From Prochlorococcus sp. AG-412-J13 (GTDB lineage: Bacteria; Cyanobacteriota; Cyanobacteriia; PCC-6307; Cyanobiaceae), in NCBI GenBank assembly GCA_003214815.1, contig QCLE01000015.1, positions 1 to 43,656 of the forward strand: DNA of 43,656 nucleotides, given 5' to 3'. A program made the position numbers and the translations under genes. The notes under the pieces are model-generated. The model made no database searches and had not been told where the DNA came from. It was given only the letters and a program-made list of their open reading frames with translations. Positions 28,426 to 38,910 of this stretch are shown here, piece by piece. Position 1 is the stretch's first letter; each line of letters opens with the position of its first letter.

Positions 28426-30165
28426 ATGGAAACAAACTTTAACTCTCAAGAAAATGAAAGTTATAATGATAATGATATTAATTTAATTTATTTTTTTAAT
28501 AGACTAATCAGAAATAAGAATTTAATAGCCTTATTCACATTTATATCAATATTAATTGCAATAACCTCATATGCTTTAACAAAAAAAACATGGCAAGGTG
28601 AATTCCAAATTGTTTTATCATCTGAGAAAAATAATGTTTCTAGGATTCCTATAAATCTTCAACAATTATCCTCAATTAAAGGTAATAACATTAACAATAA
28701 ATTAAAAACACAGGTTGGCATCTTAAAAAGTCCCTCTGTTTTAATGCCTATTTTTCAATTCGTTAATGAAGAGAAAAGAAAACTCAGACCCCAAAAAGAT
28801 GAAGAGAAGAGAAAACTCAAACCTCAAAAAGATGAATTAAATTTTTCAGATTGGGAAAGAAGTCTAAAAATAAAACTAAAAAAAGGTACCTCTATATTAG
28901 ATATTAGCTATAAAGATCAAGATAGGGAAATTATAATTCCAGTATTGGAAAAAATGTCTAAAGCTTTCCAAGACTATAGTGGAAAAGATAAGTTTGAGGC
29001 AATTAGAATGGCAAAAAATTATTTGATTGAACAAAAAAATATTTATAAATTAAAAAGTGCTGATTCCATTAAACAAGCTCAGAAATTTGCAATATCTCAT
29101 GATCTATTAATAAACAATGAACTTAAAAATTCTTTAGATGTTGATAAATCAGAAAATTTTATAACTGAAAATTATAGGATACGTAATACTTCAATAGAAG
29201 GACTTAGAGTTAAGGTGGCTAATGAAATCAGGAATTTAAATGAACAGATAAAGAAAATTGAATCATTAGATAATGATGCTAATGAACTTCAATATATTGG
29301 TTCCACAATCCCAGCATTAGTTAAAGAAGGTCTACCTCAAAACTTAGAAAGATTAGAGAGTAATTTAGCAGAACTTAGAACAAGATATACAGAAAAAGAT
29401 AAGGATATACAATTTACAATTAAAAGAAGAAATCTTCTCATTGGTTATCTCAAAAAAAGAGCAATTGGGTATTTAAAAGCAGAAAGAAATTCGGCTGAAG
29501 CATTCATGAAATCCCTCATGAGACCAGAGGGTGTTGTTCTCAAATACAAAGAGTTAATGAGAGAAGCAAGTAGAGACGAGGCTACTTTAATATCTTTAGA
29601 AAATAAACTAAGAGAAATATTACTTGAAGAAGCAAAATATGAAGATCCCTGGGAGCTAATAACGAATCCTACATTAAAGGAAAATCCAATTGCACCAAGA
29701 TTAAGAAATTTTGGTATAGTTGGGCTAATTTCTGGTTCATTTTTAGGAATTGCTGCCTCAATTCTTTACGAAAGAAAAAAAGATATAATTTATGAAAAAG
29801 ATATTTTGAATAATTACTTTCCTAATGCGTTAATAGTAAATTTTGAGAAAAAACCTATTGATGAAAATGAAAAAAAATATTTAAATGAGATTATTAAGAA
29901 TTCAAAAAATATTATTTTCAATAGCCTATTGGAATTAATCGATAGAGAAATTGAATTTATTAAGTCTAAAATTAAGAAAGAATCTTTTGAAAAATTAGCT
30001 AAAGATAAAATAATTTTCACAACGGAATTATTAAAGAAAGAAAATAAAGATGACTTTAAATTTTTTGTAGTAAACATCAATCAAATAACTTATGCGGATT
30101 TAAATTTCTTCCTAAAGACGATTCAATTTAATAAGCATGAATTTAATGCCATACTATATATATAG
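28426..30165 (+). CDS. Wzc/Wzz-like polysaccharide chain-length protein
   Basis: A 579-residue inner-membrane protein. Membrane segment 1 at about 34-52 (LIALFTFISILIAITSYAL), a long periplasmic coiled-coil domain, and membrane segment 2 at about 427-448 (FGIVGLISGSFLGIAASILYE) preceded by NPIAPRLRN, the proline-rich pre-membrane motif of the family. The cytoplasmic tail (about 450-579) has the place of the tyrosine-kinase domain, but no Walker A (GKT/S) and no tyrosine cluster, so a kinase looks unlikely. At residues 115-136 is an 11-residue tandem duplication (EEKRKLRPQKD, then EEKRKLKPQKD). It probably sets glycan length with the Wza-like exporter. ATG start. It follows the dead wza copy. 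Confidence 0.85.
   Translation: METNFNSQENESYNDNDINLIYFFNRLIRNKNLIALFTFISILIAITSYALTKKTWQGEFQIVLSSEKNNVSRIPINLQQLSSIKGNNINNKLKTQVGILKSPSVLMPIFQFVNEEKRKLRPQKDEEKRKLKPQKDELNFSDWERSLKIKLKKGTSILDISYKDQDREIIIPVLEKMSKAFQDYSGKDKFEAIRMAKNYLIEQKNIYKLKSADSIKQAQKFAISHDLLINNELKNSLDVDKSENFITENYRIRNTSIEGLRVKVANEIRNLNEQIKKIESLDNDANELQYIGSTIPALVKEGLPQNLERLESNLAELRTRYTEKDKDIQFTIKRRNLLIGYLKKRAIGYLKAERNSAEAFMKSLMRPEGVVLKYKELMREASRDEATLISLENKLREILLEEAKYEDPWELITNPTLKENPIAPRLRNFGIVGLISGSFLGIAASILYERKKDIIYEKDILNNYFPNALIVNFEKKPIDENEKKYLNEIIKNSKNIIFNSLLELIDREIEFIKSKIKKESFEKLAKDKIIFTTELLKKENKDDFKFFVVNINQITYADLNFFLKTIQFNKHEFNAILYI
28768..28833 (+). repeat. 33-bp in-frame tandem duplication inside the Wzc-like gene
   Basis: Units 28768-28800 and 28801-28833 differ at only a few bases and encode the 11-residue unit EEKRKL(R/K)PQKD twice. 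The highly charged unit lies in the periplasmic part soon after the first membrane segment. A recent duplication that keeps the frame. Confidence 0.9.
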
Positions 30166-30237
30166 TTAGATGATTAAATTGTTTATTGCCAAAAAATATG
30201 TAAATCTGATTGAAATAAAAAATATAGATTATTGTTA

Positions 30238-31413
30238 ATGAATAATAGAACTATAAATATCTTATTAATCAAAGATGGTGAGATTATACCTATTAAAAAG
30301 AATGACAGAAGAATGAGAGTATCTCACTTAATTTCTTACTTTAAAAAGAACGGATACAACACAAGTTGGATAACAAGTAATTTTCTACATTCACAAAGAG
30401 CTTTTGTTAAAAAAAAAGATTTAAAAAATAATGAAAATATAATCTTACTAAAATCTATTGGTTATTTTAATAATAAATCTCCAAGAAGATTCATTCATAC
30501 AATATTTTTTTCATTAGAATTATTTATATTTTTATCTAAAAATATAAAAAAATATACTCATATTTGTATTGCTTATCCAACTCCAGAATCATTATTTGCA
30601 ACATTAATTTTTACTAATCATTTAAAAATTCCTTTAATTATTGACGTAAGAGATATATGGCCTCCAAAAACTAAAAATGGTTTTATTTATTTTATTTATA
30701 GTAAATTCACAATTTTTCTAATGAAAAAAATTAAGAATAAATCCAGGCTTTATCTTCTCTCAGTTTCAGAAGGTTTAGAAAATTGGTTTAGAGAATTCTT
30801 CCCAAGATTAAAGCCTTTATCATCAACTATTTGTCCAATAGGCTGTGATGAGCAATTCTATGGTAAAAAAGTATTAAATAAAAACTCAATAAATATAATT
30901 TATGTTGGTAGTCTTGGAGTCAATTATGATGTAACAGGTATAATTAAATCAATAATAAGTATTAAACAAGAAGATATTTTAAATATTCATATCATTGGTA
31001 ATGGGGAACAATTTAATAAATTAAAAAAATTGAATTCCAAAAGGTCTAACATCAATCTCTATGGGTTTCTAGATAAAGAACAAATAAAAAGAATATCTTC
31101 TAATTGTGATATTGGTTTAGTCCCTCATAAAATTGATGGTTTACTTCCAAATAAGATTGGTGAATATTTATGTGCAGGACTTTATATAATTTCAACTATC
31201 AAAGGTAAATGTGCAGAACTAATTAAAAATAATGAAGTTGGGTTTACAGTTGATCGAGAATACAAATTAATGAAAAAAGCACTTAACGTTTACAAAGAAT
31301 TAGATAAAAAAAATTTACTTAAAAACACACAAAAGCTGTACACTTCAGATTTTTACACGGAAAATGTTTATATTAATCAATTAAACACACTTAAAGAATT
31401 TATTAATAACTAA
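30238..31413 (+). CDS. GT4-type glycosyltransferase
   Basis: A 391-residue GT-B transferase from ATG at 30238 (a TTG two codons upstream is possible). The N-terminus has MNNRTINILLIKDGEIIPIK and RMRVSHLISYFKKNGY, the typical donor/acceptor fold start for WbuB-like proteins. Middle: LIIDVRDIWPPKTKNG (DIRD.WP.. block of WbuB-like enzymes), then SVSEGLENWFREFFP. Donor domain: IYVGSLGVNYDVTGIIKSI, IHIIGNGEQFNKLKKL, YGFLDKEQIKRISSNCDIGL and LLPNKIGEYLCAG. Likely adds a sugar to a growing lipid-linked unit, cytosolic side. The IDVRDIWP block suggests WbuB-type, but the sugar is unknown. Confidence 0.83.
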   Translation: MNNRTINILLIKDGEIIPIKKNDRRMRVSHLISYFKKNGYNTSWITSNFLHSQRAFVKKKDLKNNENIILLKSIGYFNNKSPRRFIHTIFFSLELFIFLSKNIKKYTHICIAYPTPESLFATLIFTNHLKIPLIIDVRDIWPPKTKNGFIYFIYSKFTIFLMKKIKNKSRLYLLSVSEGLENWFREFFPRLKPLSSTICPIGCDEQFYGKKVLNKNSINIIYVGSLGVNYDVTGIIKSIISIKQEDILNIHIIGNGEQFNKLKKLNSKRSNINLYGFLDKEQIKRISSNCDIGLVPHKIDGLLPNKIGEYLCAGLYIISTIKGKCAELIKNNEVGFTVDREYKLMKKALNVYKELDKKNLLKNTQKLYTSDFYTENVYINQLNTLKEFINN

Positions 31414-31448
31414 AAATATTTTTTAAGTTTTCTAAGTCAAAAAATTTT

Positions 31449-32498
31449 ATGAAACTCCTTTATATTGCACCAGCTTCTAATCCCCATTCAATAAGATGGA
31501 TAAAGAAAGTAAATACAATTTTAAATTTTGAAGAAATAACTTGGATAACATATGAACCAATTCCTAATGAGATAATTGACAATAAAATAAACATAAAATA
31601 TTTAAAATTAAATTCTATTTTTGATCCAAAAACTTTTAAAGTTTTTTTCTTAAAATATGATTATGTTCATGTGCATTCTCTAGCTAGATATCTTTTGCCA
31701 AGCTTATTTGTAAACAATAAAAAATTAGTGCTCACCGCTTGGGGTTCAGATATATATTTTGCAAGGAAGAATATATTAATTAAAATACTTCAAAATATAC
31801 AAATTAAAAATGCTAAAGCGATTACTTGTGATTCTGATCAATTAATAAAAGAACTATCAAAAATTACTAAAAAGGAAAAAATACATCGAATAAATTTTGG
31901 AACAGATTGCATAATTTTTAAACCAAACAAAAAAGAGCCAAAAATATCTAATGGTTCAAAATATATTTTGAGCACTAGAAATTTTCATGAAGTTTATGAC
32001 ATCAAAACCCTTTTAAAAGCTTACTGCAAATTAAATACTGATATTCAAGAAAATTATAAACTTATCTTAATTGGTAAAGGTCCTTGCGAAAAAGAACTCA
32101 AACAATTCGCTTTAGATAATAATTTAAAGAATAAAGTTTTATTTCCTGGATATGTTAATCAAGTTGAGTTAAGTAAACTCTACGCAAATTGTCAGATATA
32201 TGTTTCTACATCTTTAAGTGATGCAGGAATTGCTGCAAGCACCGCAGAAGCAATGGCTTCAGGTGCTATTTCTCTTATAACTGATGTTAGAGAAAATAAA
32301 AAATGGGTAAATAATTATGAAAATAATGGAGTACTTTTTAAGCCCAGTAACTACAAACAATTAGCAAGGAAAATTACAAATATAATTAATCTTCCAAAAA
32401 AGGATAAAGAAATTATGTCAAAAAATGCACGAAAAAAAATTCTTAACGAGTGTAATATCTCTAAAGAGATGATTAAATTTTCTGACTTGTTAAGTTAG
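31449..32498 (+). CDS. GT4-type glycosyltransferase
   Basis: A 349-residue GT-B enzyme with MKLLYIAPASNPHSIRWIKK at the start, YVHVHSLARYLLPSL, VLTAWGSDIYFARKNILIK (the TAWGSD block), AITCDSDQLIKEL and INFGTDCIIFKP. The donor domain has LSTRNFHEVYDIKTLLKAY, LILIGKGPCEKEL, VLFPGYVNQVELSKLYANC and STSLSDAGIAASTAEAMASG (about residues 252-271). A typical glycogen-synthase-like retaining transferase. It lies 35 nt after the previous transferase, so the two are likely one operon with the Wzc-like gene; ATG start. It meets the next gene head to head (convergent) with only 17 nt between. Confidence 0.85.
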   Translation: MKLLYIAPASNPHSIRWIKKVNTILNFEEITWITYEPIPNEIIDNKINIKYLKLNSIFDPKTFKVFFLKYDYVHVHSLARYLLPSLFVNNKKLVLTAWGSDIYFARKNILIKILQNIQIKNAKAITCDSDQLIKELSKITKKEKIHRINFGTDCIIFKPNKKEPKISNGSKYILSTRNFHEVYDIKTLLKAYCKLNTDIQENYKLILIGKGPCEKELKQFALDNNLKNKVLFPGYVNQVELSKLYANCQIYVSTSLSDAGIAASTAEAMASGAISLITDVRENKKWVNNYENNGVLFKPSNYKQLARKITNIINLPKKDKEIMSKNARKKILNECNISKEMIKFSDLLS

Positions 32499-32515
32499 TT
32501 TTAATTTAAATTGAT

Positions 32516-33421
32516 CTAAATTTCACTTTTTATTTCATTAAGGATATCAATATTCTTACCAATATATATATTTCTTAAATAATTTTGATCGCCAACTGCA
32601 TCTGTAAATTTATTTTCTATCCCAAAACATTTAATTTTTTTAAAAATATTTAAATAATTTAGACCGGAAATTAAATTAGATCCAAAACCACTTGAAACAT
32701 TATGCTCCTCTAAAGTAAAAATATAATCATGATTTTTAATTATAGATATCAATTTATCATTAATCTCAAGGGAAGGGACACTAACAATATTAAGATCTTC
32801 AAAAATGGAGTCATTAAGATCTAAATTATCAAAAATGTTAATAATTGATCCATGAGTAATTAAAAGTTTTTTGGGTTTATTATCCATTCTATAAAAAAAC
32901 ACTAAATCATTTTCAAAGTAATGAAGTGGTTTTCTTTTTGTAAAACTTTTATCTAACCTTAAATATTTTGGAGATTTTACATTCTCCCAACTTTTCAAAA
33001 TAGAATCCATTTCAAAAGTCGAGGCTGGAGAAGCAATCTTTAAGTTTGGGATTGATCTAGTGACACCAATATCTTCTATACAATGATGGGACATTCCAAG
33101 AGGTCCGTATGAGAACCCTGCTCCAGTTGTACATATTAAAACATCTGAATTGTGATAACAAATATCATTTCTGATCTGTTCGATACATCTTAAGGTTGGG
33201 AAAACCCCAATACTATAGGTCACAACTTTCTTCCCAACTTTTGATAATCCGCATGCCATGGAGCTCATAAGTTGTTCACATACTCCACAATTAATTCCTT
33301 TTTCTCCTAAATCTTCGAATAATTTATCAAATAATCCAAAACCTAGGTCAGCTGTAATAACTACTAGATCATCATTTATTTTACCTAAATCAACAAGATA
33401 TTTAACAAAATCATCTCTCAT
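32516..33421 (-). CDS. Split transketolase, C-terminal (Pyr + C) subunit
   Basis: A 301-residue protein corresponding to the second half of transketolase. The pyrimidine-binding domain has ITADLGFGLFDKLFED and INCGVCEQLMSSMACGLSKV, where the glutamate in VCEQ activates the cofactor; the mid region has GAGFSYGPLGMSHHCIEDIG (the GP..H..ED loop) and IPNLKIASPAS. The tail (TLEEHNVSSGFGSNLISGL) matches the C domain. With the partner at 33421 it should form a thiamine-diphosphate enzyme that moves two-carbon ketol units, possibly onto a sugar. Start overlaps the partner's stop by TAATG, showing translational coupling. Split transketolases are known from archaea and from secondary-metabolism and polysaccharide loci. 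Confidence 0.85.
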   Translation of the reverse strand: MRDDFVKYLVDLGKINDDLVVITADLGFGLFDKLFEDLGEKGINCGVCEQLMSSMACGLSKVGKKVVTYSIGVFPTLRCIEQIRNDICYHNSDVLICTTGAGFSYGPLGMSHHCIEDIGVTRSIPNLKIASPASTFEMDSILKSWENVKSPKYLRLDKSFTKRKPLHYFENDLVFFYRMDNKPKKLLITHGSIINIFDNLDLNDSIFEDLNIVSVPSLEINDKLISIIKNHDYIFTLEEHNVSSGFGSNLISGLNYLNIFKKIKCFGIENKFTDAVGDQNYLRNIYIGKNIDILNEIKSEI

Positions 33422-34218
33422 TAATTTATCTCCTTAAGTGCGCTCTCAAGTTCTGCATTGTCAGGTGCTCGATAATGCCATAAAACAGAATTCTCCATAA
33501 ATGAAACACCTTTTCCTTTAATAGTATTTGCTATTATTATTGAAGGATTCATTGTGTTTTTGGCCTTTTTAATTGTATTCTCAATCTCTTGATGATCATG
33601 ACCATTAACCTTATAAACATCCCAACCAAAACTCAATAATTTATTATCCAAAGGTTCTAGAGCCAGGGTTTGCTCAGTATTCTTAATACTTTGAAGATTA
33701 TTTCTATCAATAATTACAATTAGATTTTTTAATTTATGATGAGCCCCGAAAAGAAATGCTTCCCAATTAGATCCTTCATCCAACTCTCCGTCACTCATTA
33801 AACAAAAAATATAAGAATTCAATCTATTAATTTTCAATCCATATGCTATCCCAATAGAAATTGGTAAGCCATGACCTAATGAACCAGTCGATATTTCAAC
33901 TCCTTTTAATAACTTATGAGAAACATGACCAGAAAGATTTGATCCATTTTGATAGTGAGTCAAAAGAATTTCTTTACTAATTATGCCCTTTTCAGCTAAA
34001 ACTGCGTAAAGAGCTGCTCCAGCATGTCCTTTACTCATAACAAATCTATCCCTATCACATGCTTGATCTTTTATTTTCTCGACATCAATAATATTTGAAT
34101 AAAGAACTGACAGAATATCGGTACATGATAAAGCTGATCCTACGTGAGACGATTTCCCCTTATTAGTCATTTTCAGAATAGACTTTCTTACATTTTTAGC
34201 GGTAACAAAGCTATTCAT
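33421..34218 (-). CDS. Split transketolase, N-terminal (TPP-binding) subunit
   Basis: From ATG at 34218 (a TTG ten codons upstream is less convincing) this is a 265-residue protein. The TPP domain shows SSHVGSALSCTDILSVLY (the GH.G.S position), SKGHAGAALYAVLAEKG, GSLGHGLPISIGIAYG and the thiamine-diphosphate motif from SDGELDEGSNWEAFLFGAHH to IDRNN. Together with the following gene (overlap TAATG) it is a two-subunit transketolase. It belongs to a long minus-strand run with reductase, sugar transferase, E1-like enzymes and aminotransferase, so it is probably dedicated to a sugar for the glycan rather than to the Calvin cycle, which uses the full-length enzyme. Confidence 0.87.
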   Translation of the reverse strand: MNSFVTAKNVRKSILKMTNKGKSSHVGSALSCTDILSVLYSNIIDVEKIKDQACDRDRFVMSKGHAGAALYAVLAEKGIISKEILLTHYQNGSNLSGHVSHKLLKGVEISTGSLGHGLPISIGIAYGLKINRLNSYIFCLMSDGELDEGSNWEAFLFGAHHKLKNLIVIIDRNNLQSIKNTEQTLALEPLDNKLLSFGWDVYKVNGHDHQEIENTIKKAKNTMNPSIIIANTIKGKGVSFMENSVLWHYRAPDNAELESALKEIN

Positions 34219-34283
34219 AGTGTCTTTTAATTTAGAGTTAAAATACAAAACTTTATGTTCATCTTAATTATATAGGTAGGTCT

Positions 34284-35318
34284 TTAATGATTTGGTAATC
34301 TTGGTTCAAATTGATATTTTTCAAGTTTCTCTAAAATTTGATTGAAGTTGATTTCATCTATTTCTGCGGAGTTTAATCTGCCAAAAATAGGATCTATGTG
34401 TCTTTTATGCTTTACACCAATAATCATTTCAGAATTATTACCAAGAATTCTTTTTTGACAAGCAACTATTATCTCTTCTGGATTCTTGTTGAGTTTTACC
34501 GCATATTCTTGAATCAGTGAATTAATATTATTAACCCATTCATACTCATATTTTTTTGTATTCAGGAACTTAGGAAATTCTTGTCCTGAGGATTCTTCGA
34601 TCACCTCTCTAGAAGAGCTAGATAGAATACCTTGCGCAAAAGATGAGTGGGAAACAATTCTAAAGTTTAATCTTTTTGCTTTAGCTATAAAACTTAATTT
34701 TCTGGTTAACAAATTAATTCTTTCTTGAACAGTATTTACTCCCAAATCTCTTAATTTCTCGAGAGTAATTAGTGGTTGCTTAATGGAAATATTACAAATC
34801 CCAATTTCTTTAATCCCTAATTGATTAGCGAAGATTACTAATTTACCCAAACAATTTAGAGTGATTTCTGCATTATCTGGATGAGGCCAATGTAAATATA
34901 TTCTATTAGGTGGGGAAATTAATCTTTTACATGATTCTTCAAGTGATTTTTGAATTTGATAATCATCAAAATATCTATAAGTAACTATTTTTTCCTTTTC
35001 GTATTTATAAGTTAATCCAATTTTGGTTGAAATATGAAATTTATCTCTACCAACTATTTTGGAAATTTCACCTAATAATATTTCTGATTTATTTAATCCA
35101 TAAATCTCTGCAGTATCGCAATAAATTAAATGAGAATAATTAATTGAATTATTCTTAATGCTTGATACCAAATTCTTTTCAACTTCTTCTCCATATCTTT
35201 TATCACCTAATTTTTCCAGTCCTATAGAAATACTAGAGATTAATTTTTTTGATTCAGATTCCATATTGATGGAACTACTATACATATTATTACCATTTAA
35301 ACTAAATCTTATCACCAA
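34284..35318 (-). CDS. Aldo/keto reductase
   Basis: A 344-residue (beta/alpha)8 NADPH-dependent oxidoreductase. The catalytic tetrad can be read as Asp and Tyr in YCDTAEIYG, Lys in HISTKIGL and His in IYLHWPHPD; IKEIGICNISIKQ and RIVSHSSFAQGILS are further AKR features, as is IIGVKHKRHI near the end. It reduces a carbonyl, plausibly a ketosugar intermediate made by the nearby TPP enzymes. The start is uncertain: TTG 35318, GTG 35315 (with GAAG just upstream) or ATG 35285 are possible. It sits between the transketolase pair and an initiating sugar transferase on the same strand. Confidence 0.82.
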   Translation of the reverse strand: MVIRFSLNGNNMYSSSINMESESKKLISSISIGLEKLGDKRYGEEVEKNLVSSIKNNSINYSHLIYCDTAEIYGLNKSEILLGEISKIVGRDKFHISTKIGLTYKYEKEKIVTYRYFDDYQIQKSLEESCKRLISPPNRIYLHWPHPDNAEITLNCLGKLVIFANQLGIKEIGICNISIKQPLITLEKLRDLGVNTVQERINLLTRKLSFIAKAKRLNFRIVSHSSFAQGILSSSSREVIEESSGQEFPKFLNTKKYEYEWVNNINSLIQEYAVKLNKNPEEIIVACQKRILGNNSEMIIGVKHKRHIDPIFGRLNSAEIDEINFNQILEKLEKYQFEPRLPNH

Positions 35319-35338
35319 TTCTTCAAAATAAAGAAAGT

Positions 35339-36010
35339 TTATATTTTTATAAATTTCATCAAAAGTTTTCGTCCTAATTGTGGGAATAGTATAGATACTG
35401 GTAACAACATTATCACTATCAAATCAAGTTTAATGTTCCCATTTTTTAGATAAAATTTAACCAATAATTTTTTCTTAGGAAATATATTTTTTAAGTAATA
35501 TTGATGAGGATTAATACTTCTACTTGCAATTTTATTTAGATCTGAATAAAACAATGAAGATAAATCTACTAACCCAGGTTTTATTTGAAAAAATAAAAAG
35601 TCATCATCTTTGTAGGTGCCGTCATAAACCTGACCTGGGACATTAGGTCTGGGCCCTACAATACTCATCTCACCTTTTAAAACATTAAATATTTGTGGAA
35701 TCTCATCCAATTTAGATCTTCGAAGCAAATTACCAAAGCTAGTTATAGGCGAATTCTTACTCGCAGTTGGATGTTCCTTTAGATGATTACCAGGGGACAT
35801 ACTGCGAACTTTATAAAGTTTAAATCTTTTTTCCCTTAAACCAATCCTAGTTGAAATATACAGAGGGAAACTAAGGTCCTCAAAAAATTTTAAAATAAGT
35901 ATTGGTAAAAGTAATAATAAAATAATAGGTAGAGAAGTAAGTGCTACAAAAATATCGAAAGTTCTTTTTAAACGAGAATTAACGTATTTATTATTAATCT
36001 GAATTTTCAT
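35339..36010 (-). CDS. Initiating sugar-phosphate transferase (bacterial sugar transferase)
   Basis: A 223-residue monotopic phosphoglycosyl transferase (PF02397): N-terminal hydrophobic segment at about 20-42 (VALTSLPIILLLLLPILIL), YKVRSM in place of the usual KFRTM (about 66-71), the acidic block SKLDEIPQIFNVLKGEM followed by SIVGPRPNVPGQ (about 98-127) and the KPGLVDLSSLFYSD motif. It puts the first sugar-phosphate on undecaprenyl phosphate. The tail has a second hydrophobic stretch (about 188-206), not seen in the copy at 11911. Being the second initiating enzyme in the window, it implies a second repeat-unit pathway. Its start is ATG. Confidence 0.87.
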   Translation of the reverse strand: MKIQINNKYVNSRLKRTFDIFVALTSLPIILLLLLPILILKFFEDLSFPLYISTRIGLREKRFKLYKVRSMSPGNHLKEHPTASKNSPITSFGNLLRRSKLDEIPQIFNVLKGEMSIVGPRPNVPGQVYDGTYKDDDFLFFQIKPGLVDLSSLFYSDLNKIASRSINPHQYYLKNIFPKKKLLVKFYLKNGNIKLDLIVIMLLPVSILFPQLGRKLLMKFIKI

Positions 36011-36105
36011 TTTTAAAAAAATTTAAATTTTCATTAACATCTTTAACTTGATTTAATTGCTTAAAAATTAATTCATAATAATCCTAAAGAATTTATATTC
36101 CTTCA

Positions 36106-37892
<1,787 letters not shown>

Positions 37893-37893
37893 A

Positions 37894-38910
37894 CTATGTA
37901 TTTTTGAGTGTATGGGATGTTAGTTCCTCATAACTAGCAGATTTTTCTCTATCTAAAATTGCTTCTTCTAAAGTTCTTTCTAATATTTTGTTAAATTCAG
38001 TTTCTAAACTGTCCAACTTTTGGAGAAATTCCTCATTACTATAAAAATCTAACATTTTATTTAATGGACATTTTTCTTTCCAAGCTTTAACCTCTTCCAT
38101 AGATCTGGTCACGCCAACATTAATATCATCTCTCCAATCAACATGGCCCTTCCATCTAAAGGTTTTACATTCCACAACATATGGGATTTGTTCATTTCTT
38201 ATTTCATAAATTGCATTTTTTAATGTTTGATTTAATTGATAATAATCATAAGCATCAACTTGTCTATATTTAATACCATAACTATCACTTAATTTGCGAA
38301 TTAAATCTTTTGGTTGACGCAAGCTCAAATGCATATGACTTGCATATTGATTATTTTCAACAACTATTAGAATCTTAGATCTAAGCAACCTTGCCATATT
38401 TAAACCTTCTGATACTACTCCCTCTTCGAAAGATCCATCACCCAAATAAGCTACTGATATTGAATCATTACCTTTATACTGATTTGCGAATCCAGAACCA
38501 ACGGCTAATGCAAATGTTCCAGATACTATTGGTACACTACCCATAAATCCAACTTTTTTATCAAATATATGCATTGAACATCCTCTACCAGACGACAACC
38601 CTTTCGGACTGCCAAGAATTTCTGCTAATAATTCTGATGGGCTCCCACCTAATGATAAATAATGTGCATGTGACCTATGTGCCCCAAAGACACTATCATG
38701 ATTATTAAGGTATTCCGATACGCAAGCAGGTATAGATTCTTGACCAATAGCTAAATGAACTGGACCTTTAATTATTCCAATTCTCTTTTTCTCAGAACAA
38801 AATTCTTCAAATTTTCTTGCTACAAATGACCTTAAAATAAATCTATACTCTGCTGATTGATTCCAATAATCAAAATCTGATTCATTGAGAAAAAAATCTT
38901 TATTAAGCAT
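37894..38910 (-). CDS. E1 alpha-like subunit of a TPP-dependent enzyme
   Basis: A 338-residue protein with HLAIGQESIPACVSEYL, SVFGAHRSHAHYLSLGGSP, GLSSGRGCSMHIFDKKVGFM, IVSGTFALAVGSGFANQYKG, and the thiamine-diphosphate site VAYLGDGSFEEGVVSEGLNM ending in VVENNQYA (about residues 178-208). RWKGHVDWRDD replaces the usual YHGHSMSDP loop, so the phosphorylation loop is unlike pyruvate dehydrogenase. Its ATG overlaps the end of the DegT aminotransferase by 8 nt, a sign of translational coupling and so of a shared pathway. With the E1 beta-like gene it makes one heterotetrameric enzyme; substrate unknown. Confidence 0.86.
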   Translation of the reverse strand: MLNKDFFLNESDFDYWNQSAEYRFILRSFVARKFEEFCSEKKRIGIIKGPVHLAIGQESIPACVSEYLNNHDSVFGAHRSHAHYLSLGGSPSELLAEILGSPKGLSSGRGCSMHIFDKKVGFMGSVPIVSGTFALAVGSGFANQYKGNDSISVAYLGDGSFEEGVVSEGLNMARLLRSKILIVVENNQYASHMHLSLRQPKDLIRKLSDSYGIKYRQVDAYDYYQLNQTLKNAIYEIRNEQIPYVVECKTFRWKGHVDWRDDINVGVTRSMEEVKAWKEKCPLNKMLDFYSNEEFLQKLDSLETEFNKILERTLEEAILDREKSASYEELTSHTLKNT

